Source: Fidelibacterota bacterium (GTDB taxonomy: Bacteria > Marinisomatota > Marinisomatia > SCGC-AAA003-L08 > TMED6). From it: a stretch of 5,352 nt of DNA. Positions 1 through 5,352 of this stretch are shown here, in pieces. Below the pieces are notes generated by a model that was not told the origin of the DNA, did not search any database, and saw only the letters and a program-made list of their open reading frames with translations. The DNA is taken from the NCBI GenBank assembly GCA_014239355.1, contig JAAZYZ010000010.1, positions 1-5,352 of the forward strand, in the 5' to 3' direction. Each line of letters starts with the position of its first letter. The stretch's first letter is position 1. The position numbers and the translations under genes are program-made.

Positions 1-167
1 TCATGAATATGTTTTTTTTTAACATCATTCCAATCTGAAAAAGAACTTTTATTAATAAATTGATAAAAGTCATTTAAGTCTTTCTTGTATGCTCGCAAAG
101 TATTACTTGAATATTTCTTTTCAAAATATATGTAACTTAAAAAATCATCAATTTCATCCTTAATCAT
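1..167 (-). CDS. xerC: Tyrosine recombinase XerC/XerD, N-terminal part (cut by window edge)
   Basis: Only the first 55 codons are inside the window; the gene continues past position 1. I translated it by hand from ATG 167. It reads as the N-terminal core-binding (SAM-like) domain of Xer recombinases: DDFLSYIYFEKKYSSNTL (7-24), then RAYKKDLNDFYQFI (25-38), then SDWNDVKKKHIH (44-55). The pattern FLxYIxxEKxxSxNTLxAYxxDLxxF is typical of XerC/XerD, and the tryptophan block before V(x)nHI is more like XerC. Xer proteins resolve chromosome dimers at dif with FtsK, but the catalytic Arg/His/Tyr residues lie outside the window. The start overlaps the rluD stop by 8 bases and has an AAGG-type ribosome binding site. 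A run of nine A occurs at 20-12 (codons 50-52), and the frame stays family-like through it. The family is likely; the C-versus-D choice is tentative, and an integrase-like relative cannot be excluded. Confidence 0.82.
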   Translation of the reverse strand, partial: MIKDEIDDFLSYIYFEKKYSSNTLRAYKKDLNDFYQFINKSSFSDWNDVKKKHIH

Positions 168-1137
168 TGCTACCTTTTTTTAAAATATTCAAAATATACT
201 CAAAATCATCTGGAATTGGAGCAAAAAATTTATTTTTTTGATTAGTTTGAGGATGTGTAAATTCAATTGAATAAGCATGCAAGGCGACTCTATCTATAGA
301 ATTCAATATCATCTTTAAAATATTTGCATATTTAATGTGATAAGATTTTATTTTACTTATTCCTCCACCATAGCTCTCATCACATATTATTGGATTAGAT
401 ATACTTTTTAAATGTACTCTAATTTGATGTGTTCTGCCTGTTTTTGGATACAATTCAACATATGATAATGGAGCAAAATGATTTATTTTTTTAAATGAAG
501 TTTCTGAATCTCGTCCTTTTGATTGTAAACTAAAAATCGTTCTATTTTTTCTATCTCTTGAAATTAAACCATTAATCAAACCAGAATCAGGCATATTCCC
601 CCAAACAATTGAACGATAAACTTTATTAATCATTCTAGATTCAAATTGTTTAGATAAATTAGCATGAACTTCATCTTTTTTAGCAATTAACATAATTCCA
701 CTTGTTTCTTTATCTAATCTATGCACAATCCCTGGAGCTTGATTATTTAATTTAGATAAATTATTAAATCGAAAAGCTAATGCATTTGCTAATGTTCCAT
801 TTGATATTCCACTACCTGGATGAACAACTAAACCAGTTGGTTTATTAATAACTGCCAAATACTCATCTTCATAAATAATATCAAAATTTATTTCTTCAGG
901 TTCGATTGAATTAGGCTTTGTAGATACAGAAAAATCATAGTCAATTTTTTCATTCCCTTTTAATATATATGATGGAGAAGTTTTATTTTTATTAATTAAA
1001 ATATTACCGTTTAGAATATGGTTTTTTATTTTTGTTCTAGAAAAAGAATCAAAATAATTAAATAAATATAAATCTAATCTAATATTTTTATCATCAGCTA
1101 GAAATTTACCTTTATAATGATCTTCTTTATTTTCCAT
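160..1137 (-). CDS. rluD: RluA/RluD-family 23S rRNA pseudouridine synthase
   Basis: Enzymes of this family isomerise specific uridines of 23S rRNA to pseudouridine; RluD acts on helix 69 during large-subunit assembly. The 325-residue length matches the RluD/RluC group. An N-terminal S4 RNA-binding domain lies at about 19-67 (IRLDLYLFNYF, ILNGNILINKNK). The catalytic domain follows from about 85: INKPTGLVVHPG (97-108), the signature HRLDKETSG (139-147) with catalytic D142, GRTHQIRVH (234-242), and ALHAYSIEFTHP (285-296) near the C terminus. ATG 1137 lies inside the end of lspA, without a recognisable Shine-Dalgarno sequence, so translation is probably coupled to lspA. The start is supported because the S4 domain begins soon after it and no other Met precedes the fold. 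The 3' end overlaps the xerC start by 8 bases. The fold and chemistry are secure. The exact target (RluD versus another RluA-family site) is inferred from length and the S4 domain. Confidence 0.93.
   Translation of the reverse strand: MENKEDHYKGKFLADDKNIRLDLYLFNYFDSFSRTKIKNHILNGNILINKNKTSPSYILKGNEKIDYDFSVSTKPNSIEPEEINFDIIYEDEYLAVINKPTGLVVHPGSGISNGTLANALAFRFNNLSKLNNQAPGIVHRLDKETSGIMLIAKKDEVHANLSKQFESRMINKVYRSIVWGNMPDSGLINGLISRDRKNRTIFSLQSKGRDSETSFKKINHFAPLSYVELYPKTGRTHQIRVHLKSISNPIICDESYGGGISKIKSYHIKYANILKMILNSIDRVALHAYSIEFTHPQTNQKNKFFAPIPDDFEYILNILKKGSND
172..177 (-). promoter_or_regulatory. Ribosome binding site of xerC
   Basis: On the minus strand, AAAGGT ends 4 bases before ATG 167 and lies within the last codons of rluD. 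Its spacing supports ATG 167 as the start of the recombinase gene. Confidence 0.5.
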
Positions 1138-1651
1138 TAGATGTTTTTACTATCATAAAGGATAAAATATATAAAATAATACCAATAGTGATAAATGAAT
1201 CTGCAAAGTTAAATATATAAAAGCGATAATAATCATATCCAATATCAATAAAATCAACTACACCTGAATAACCCATTAGATTAAATGCTGTAAAAAATCT
1301 ATCAATAAGATTACCAAATGCTCCACCAATGATTAAACAAAGACTAATTTGGATTAAATATGCATCTTTTTTTGAATCAAACAAGACTTTTAAAATAAAT
1401 ACACATGCTATAACCGAAACAATAAACAGAAGAATAGAATTGGAAAAGGGGTTCCAACCAAACGATATTCCATCATTAGTAATATGTGTAAAATATAATA
1501 ATTTAGGGATAATAACTACAGAGTCAGACTTTAAAGGAATGTATTGTTGAATCAATATTTTTGAAAATTGATCAGCAAAAATTATAGAAAAAATAATATA
1601 GAACCAGTTTTTTTTCAAACTTAATAATTTACTTTTTGTTTTTACATGCAA
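1127..1651 (-). CDS. lspA: Lipoprotein signal peptidase (signal peptidase II)
   Basis: This aspartyl protease of the inner membrane cuts the signal peptide from diacylated prolipoproteins just before the lipid-bearing cysteine. The 174-residue protein has four predicted membrane segments: about 15-36, 71-90, 98-118 and 146-167. The conserved blocks are present: DQFSK (27-31), TNDGISFG (58-65, usually NxGxAFG, here with Ser at the Ala position), GGAFGNLIDR with catalytic D117, and FNFADS with catalytic D151. There is no ATG start. The first possible start is TTG at 1651, inside the last codons of the DksA-like gene (23-base overlap). A second TTG at 1618 (residue 12) would give MKKNW directly before the first membrane segment, 10 bases after the upstream stop. 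Neither has a good Shine-Dalgarno sequence, so the start is unsettled. The 3' end overlaps the next gene by 11 bases. Function is secure. Confidence 0.95.
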   Translation of the reverse strand: MHVKTKSKLLSLKKNWFYIIFSIIFADQFSKILIQQYIPLKSDSVVIIPKLLYFTHITNDGISFGWNPFSNSILLFIVSVIACVFILKVLFDSKKDAYLIQISLCLIIGGAFGNLIDRFFTAFNLMGYSGVVDFIDIGYDYYRFYIFNFADSFITIGIILYILSFMIVKTSNGK

Positions 1652-2003
1652 AACAGCTAGTTGTATGTGGAACTTCCATTAATCTATCAGGATGGATTTT
1701 ATCATCACATTCTTTACATATACCAAAAGTGCCTTCTTCTATCATTTCTAATGCTCTATCTAGATATTGTAAAAACTTATTCTCTCTTTGAACCCAATAA
1801 TAAGCTTTTTCAATTTCTTGATGATCTGCACCTGCATCAGCTAAATGTGAGGAATAGTTCACACTAGATGTATTAGAATTTTCAAGCATATTATCAGCAA
1901 TATCTTGAGATTTAATTATATCTTTTAATACTTCCTCTTTTTTGCTAGTAATTTTTTCTTGAAACTCATTTAACTCTTTTTTAGAATATTTATTATTACT
2001 CAT
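1629..2003 (-). CDS. DksA/TraR-family C4 zinc-finger protein
   Basis: This 124-residue protein belongs to the DksA/TraR family, whose best known members enter the RNA polymerase secondary channel and modulate initiation, often with ppGpp. A charged helical region (about 6-40) and a second helix (about 60-92) can form the antiparallel coiled coil. The C-terminal zinc finger has C96, C99, C117 and C120 (CKEC and CFAC with 17 residues between), followed by a very short tail. The segment between the helices reads HLADAGADHQE (53-63). Its acidic residues D56 and D60 do not match the DxxDxA spacing at the tip of E. coli DksA, and the protein is shorter than the 151-residue E. coli form. It is closer to the short FCB-type members, so I do not assign the symbol dksA. 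It sits between ileS and lspA, overlaps the likely lspA start, and has a clear Shine-Dalgarno-like GGGGGA. Family membership is secure; the role in transcription is inferred. Confidence 0.93.
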   Translation of the reverse strand: MSNNKYSKKELNEFQEKITSKKEEVLKDIIKSQDIADNMLENSNTSSVNYSSHLADAGADHQEIEKAYYWVQRENKFLQYLDRALEMIEEGTFGICKECDDKIHPDRLMEVPHTTSCFACKNKK

Positions 2004-2011
2004 AAATATTT

Positions 2012-2017
2012 TCCCCC
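2012..2017 (-). promoter_or_regulatory. Ribosome binding site of the DksA-like gene
   Basis: On the minus strand, GGGGGA lies 8 bases before ATG 2003, in the only true intergenic gap of the window (23 bases). The G-run stands out in very AT-rich surroundings and supports this start. It suggests that the gene can be translated independently of ileS. Confidence 0.6.
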
Positions 2018-2026
2018 ATTATTTTA

Positions 2027-5000
2027 TTAAATTTTTGAAATAGAAATTTCTACATCCATATCATTAATTTTAAATTGTTCACTAAAGTCTAAACTATTAA
2101 TATTTTCAATAATTGATTCCGTTAATGTTTCATTTTTAAAGTAATCTTGAAACTTATCTATAGATTTCATAACTATAGAATCACATTTGATACCAAAACA
2201 AATCCTATCACTAACATCTAAATTTGATTTTTTTCTTAGATTTTGAACATGTCTGATTAAATCTCTAACCATACCTTCCATTTTTAATTCTTCTGAAATA
2301 TTAATATCTAAACCAATTTTAAATTCTTTATTACCATTAATGCATAAATCACCTTTTGGAATCTCTTCTATAATCAATTCTTCCTCAAGAATTTCAAAAT
2401 TTTCTGTATCAATAGTAATCTTAATTTTTTTATTCTTTTCAATATTACTAACTATTGAATTTTGATCTGATTGATTTAGAAAAGAAATTATATCTTTCAT
2501 ATGATTACCATATTTATCAGATAATAGCGAGAAATTAGGTTTAACTTTGTAAGTTAATAAAGTATCTATGTTGTTAACAATATTAATCGACTTAACATTT
2601 AACTCTTCTTTTATTTGATCTTCATTTCTTTTTACTGTATCTGATATATCTTCGTTTGAAAAAATATAAAGACATGATAAAGGCTGTCTTACTTTTATAT
2701 TAGCCTTATTTCTTGCAGAACGAGATAAATTAACAATATTAATTATATCATCAATTTCTTTTATAATACTAAAATTAGTATTGGACTTATCATATTTAGG
2801 AAATGACGATAAATGAATACTCTCAATATCTGGTTTGAGATTAGAATAAATTTCTTCTGTCAAAAATGGAATGATAGGTGCCATAATTTGTGTATAAGTA
2901 ATCAATGCATTATATAGAGTTAAATATGCAGCATTTTTATCATTATCATTTTCAGATTTCCAAAACCTTCGTCTATTTCTTCTAACATACCAATTTGATA
3001 AATGGTCAAGAACAGAAGATGATTCTTGCATCAATTTATATACTTCAAAGTTTTCATAATAATTTTTTGATTGATTAATAAATTCATTCATTTTAGAGCT
3101 AATCCACTTATCTAATATTGTGTAGTCAGATTCATCAACTTCTACATCTAAAGGATTAAATTCATCAAGATTTGCATATGTTACAAAAAAATAATAAGTG
3201 TTCCATAAAGTAATTACTTTCTTTCTAATCTCATCTGCTATTCCATACCCAAAAAGTAAATTATGCTCGGGGTTTTGACTCGCATAGAGCCATCTCATAA
3301 CATCTACACCCATCTTTTCAGCAGCATCTTCAAACCAAATAGCATTTCCCCATGATTTATGCATATCTCTACCGGTTTCATCTTTAACCAATGAATGCCC
3401 TAATAAAGTTTTAAAAGGAGCTTTTTGCTCTAGCATTGTTGACATCGCCAATAGTGAGTAAAACCAATTTCTAAATTGTCCTGGAAAACATTCAACTACA
3501 AAATCAGCTGGAAACCATTTATTCCAATAATCTTTATCTGTATTATACTTTAATGTTGAATATGGAACAATCCCAGCATCAAGCCATGGATTTCCAACAT
3601 CAGGTATTCTAGTCCCAATCAAACCTGTTTCAGGATGTTTAATTTTTACCTTATCAATCCAAGGCCTATGGGGAGTTTGATCTTTAAATTCTTCAAAACC
3701 TTCGATAGCTAACTCTTCTAATTCCTCCTTTGAACCTACAACATAAAAAGATTTGTCTTCAAATACCCAAATTGGTAATGCTAATCCCCAAAATCTTTTT
3801 TTAGATATCATCCAATCACCCATGTTTTCAAGCCATTCCATCTCTCTATCATGACCCCATTCTGGAATCCAATTAATATCTCCAACTACTTTCTTAATGT
3901 TATCTCGCCAATCCATATTGATATACCACTCATCTACGCTTCTATAAACTAATTCATCTCCTGAACGCCAGCAATGAGGATATACATGAGGATAATCTTC
4001 TTGATATAACAGAAAATGATTATATTTAAGGTGTTGTATGATTTGATCTCTTGTAGACTCTGAAGTAGCAATCTTTCCAGTTAAAAAACCAAATCCTGAT
4101 AAATACTTAGCTTCATCATCTAAAGGTGCAATTTCTACCAAGTTATTTTTCTTGCCAATTTTATTATCTATAGCTCCACAACCCGTCGCCATATGAACAA
4201 TACCAGTACCTTCTCCTGCAACAACAATATCATTTCCAATATTATCTTTACCACCATCAATTACTTTATGGCAATCAATTGCTGTAATCCCCTGTTCTTT
4301 TAAAGCTTCATTAGTAAATGGAAATCCACCGGGTAAATTTTGCACTTCTAAATCATCAAATGGACCTTGATACTTTAATCCTACAAGTTCTGAACCTTTA
4401 ATTTTATCTTCAATAGTATAACCACCTCTTTCATTAAAGATTTGTTCTATAGTTTTAAGTTTAGGAACGTCCTTAATCCATTGTTTTTTATCTTTAAACT
4501 GTTTTTCTAATCTTTGGAATTTTAGATTTTCTTCAGCAAAATAATAAATAGAACCATCAGATGCTTTTAATTTAACATAATCTAAATTCACATTTACTGC
4601 TGCCGCAATATTTGATGTAAGAGTCCATGGGGTAGTAGTCCACACTAATAAATATTCATTTTCTCTATCAATTAAAGGAAATTTTACAAATACTGAACGA
4701 TGTGCTACTAACTTTCTTCCTTCAATAATTTCCATTTGAGAATAAGACGTCCCTGATCTTCCTGACCAGGGAACAACATCTGTTCCTCTATATATTTTAT
4801 CTTCATTAAATAATTTTTTTAAAAAACCCCAAATTGTGTAATTATTTTCATCAGACATTGTATAATATGAATCATCCCAATCCATCCAATATCCTAATCT
4901 TTTTGATTGTTCTGTTTGAATTTTTGAAAATTTTGTTACTCTATCCTTACACATATTAACAAATTTTTCAATTCCAAAATCTTCAATATCTTTTTTTGAT

Positions 5001-5317
5001 TTAAACCCAAGTTCCTTTTCTACTTCTACTTCTACCCATAATCCTTGGCAATCAAAACCATTTTGATATCTTAAATCATAACCATTCATAGCATAAAAAC
5101 GTTGAAAAATATCTTTCAAAGATCTACCCCAAGCATGATGGACACCCATTGGATTATTTGCAGTAATAGGACCATCCATAAAAGACCAAGGTTTATTACC
5201 CTTATTCTTTGTTACTAATTTTTTGAATATATCATTTTCTTCCCAAAATTTGAGAATTTCATGTTCTAATTCAACAAAATTAATTTGATTATTTACTTCT
5301 TTAAATTTCTTTGCCAT
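2027..5317 (-). CDS. ileS: Isoleucyl-tRNA synthetase, type 2 (IleRS2-like), with swapped HIGH motif
   Basis: This class I synthetase charges tRNA-Ile with isoleucine in the cytoplasm and hydrolyses mischarged valine. It has 1096 residues, the usual length of the long eukaryote-like type 2 form. The Rossmann catalytic domain begins near residue 44. Its HIGH position reads GVHH (58-61), within NNPMGVHHAWGR. The CP1 editing domain spans roughly 205-430, with the threonine-rich motif WTTTPWT (226-232) and the probable editing aspartate D384 in GCGAID. The catalytic fold resumes with NWIPEWGHDREM (482-493) and DWMISKKRFWG (501-511), and the KMSKS loop reads DMHKS (651-655). The anticodon-binding helical domain covers about 730-840, with NWYVRRNRRRFW (775-786). 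The C-terminal region has a helical stretch RDLIRHVQNLRKK (1018-1030) and no CxxC zinc pair, unlike many type 1 enzymes. ATG 5317 is preceded by only a weak purine stretch (AAAAGA). The gene heads the visible gene string and ends 23 bases before the dksA-like gene. Identity is very secure and the type 2 assignment is strong. Confidence 0.98.
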   Translation of the reverse strand: MAKKFKEVNNQINFVELEHEILKFWEENDIFKKLVTKNKGNKPWSFMDGPITANNPMGVHHAWGRSLKDIFQRFYAMNGYDLRYQNGFDCQGLWVEVEVEKELGFKSKKDIEDFGIEKFVNMCKDRVTKFSKIQTEQSKRLGYWMDWDDSYYTMSDENNYTIWGFLKKLFNEDKIYRGTDVVPWSGRSGTSYSQMEIIEGRKLVAHRSVFVKFPLIDRENEYLLVWTTTPWTLTSNIAAAVNVNLDYVKLKASDGSIYYFAEENLKFQRLEKQFKDKKQWIKDVPKLKTIEQIFNERGGYTIEDKIKGSELVGLKYQGPFDDLEVQNLPGGFPFTNEALKEQGITAIDCHKVIDGGKDNIGNDIVVAGEGTGIVHMATGCGAIDNKIGKKNNLVEIAPLDDEAKYLSGFGFLTGKIATSESTRDQIIQHLKYNHFLLYQEDYPHVYPHCWRSGDELVYRSVDEWYINMDWRDNIKKVVGDINWIPEWGHDREMEWLENMGDWMISKKRFWGLALPIWVFEDKSFYVVGSKEELEELAIEGFEEFKDQTPHRPWIDKVKIKHPETGLIGTRIPDVGNPWLDAGIVPYSTLKYNTDKDYWNKWFPADFVVECFPGQFRNWFYSLLAMSTMLEQKAPFKTLLGHSLVKDETGRDMHKSWGNAIWFEDAAEKMGVDVMRWLYASQNPEHNLLFGYGIADEIRKKVITLWNTYYFFVTYANLDEFNPLDVEVDESDYTILDKWISSKMNEFINQSKNYYENFEVYKLMQESSSVLDHLSNWYVRRNRRRFWKSENDNDKNAAYLTLYNALITYTQIMAPIIPFLTEEIYSNLKPDIESIHLSSFPKYDKSNTNFSIIKEIDDIINIVNLSRSARNKANIKVRQPLSCLYIFSNEDISDTVKRNEDQIKEELNVKSINIVNNIDTLLTYKVKPNFSLLSDKYGNHMKDIISFLNQSDQNSIVSNIEKNKKIKITIDTENFEILEEELIIEEIPKGDLCINGNKEFKIGLDINISEELKMEGMVRDLIRHVQNLRKKSNLDVSDRICFGIKCDSIVMKSIDKFQDYFKNETLTESIIENINSLDFSEQFKINDMDVEISISKI

Positions 5318-5352
5318 GTTTATATCTTTTATTGACCCAAAATTTAGTAAAA

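Noticed and set aside
1329..1550. Plus-strand open frame of 73 codons
   Set aside because: It lies entirely antisense to lspA, whose catalytic motifs are intact. The product has no recognisable family pattern.
1661..1867. Plus-strand open frame of 68 codons
   Set aside because: It is antisense to the zinc-finger gene and looks like a chance shadow of that reading frame in AT-rich DNA.
1996..2019. Seven-codon frame (MGENIYE) overlapping the start of the DksA-like gene, like a leader peptide
   Set aside because: Its ATG is directly followed by the G-run that serves as ribosome binding site for the real gene. It has no ribosome binding site of its own and no regulatory pattern, so chance is the simplest explanation.
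2004..2026. Possible terminator between ileS and the DksA-like gene
   Set aside because: The 23-base gap has no inverted repeat or T-tract on the transcribed strand. It holds only a ribosome binding site.
5318..5352. Possible promoter or T-box-like leader upstream of ileS
   Set aside because: Only 35 bases are visible. They are AT-rich with no convincing -35/-10 pair and no T-box element or hairpin. The upstream region is outside the window.

Overview
All five genes in this window lie on the minus strand, so the transcriptional order runs from high to low coordinates: ileS (isoleucyl-tRNA synthetase, 5317-2027), a DksA/TraR-type zinc-finger gene (2003-1629), lspA (signal peptidase II, about 1651-1127), an rluD-type pseudouridine synthase (1137-160), and the first 55 codons of a xerC-type tyrosine recombinase (167-1), cut by the window edge. 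No gap between genes exceeds 23 bases. The last three junctions overlap (23, 11 and 8 bases), and no terminator-like hairpin was seen. The window therefore looks like one dense operon.

The DNA is strongly AT-rich, with many A/T homopolymers and Lys/Asn/Ile-rich proteins, as in streamlined or host-restricted bacteria. Two proteins hint at the lineage. The IleRS is the long, eukaryote-like type 2 form, with HIGH-region wording shared by type 2 enzymes of several non-proteobacterial phyla. The DksA-like protein resembles the short four-cysteine forms I associate with the FCB group (Bacteroidetes, Chlorobi/Ignavibacteria, Marinimicrobia) rather than E. coli DksA. I infer an AT-rich FCB-type bacterium, possibly a marine Marinimicrobia relative. 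This assignment is tentative and rests on remembered family patterns.

The genes are housekeeping: tRNA charging, probable RNA-polymerase regulation, lipoprotein signal-peptide removal, rRNA modification and probably chromosome dimer resolution. An ileS-lspA linkage is common in bacteria. The most notable point is inside IleRS: the HIGH signature reads GVHH (first His and Gly swapped) and the KMSKS loop reads DMHKS. A swapped GXHH motif is known in some type 2 IleRS enzymes and has been linked to very high mupirocin resistance, so this is an interesting instance of a known variation rather than a new system. I found no mobile element, CRISPR array, RNA gene or undescribed system here.
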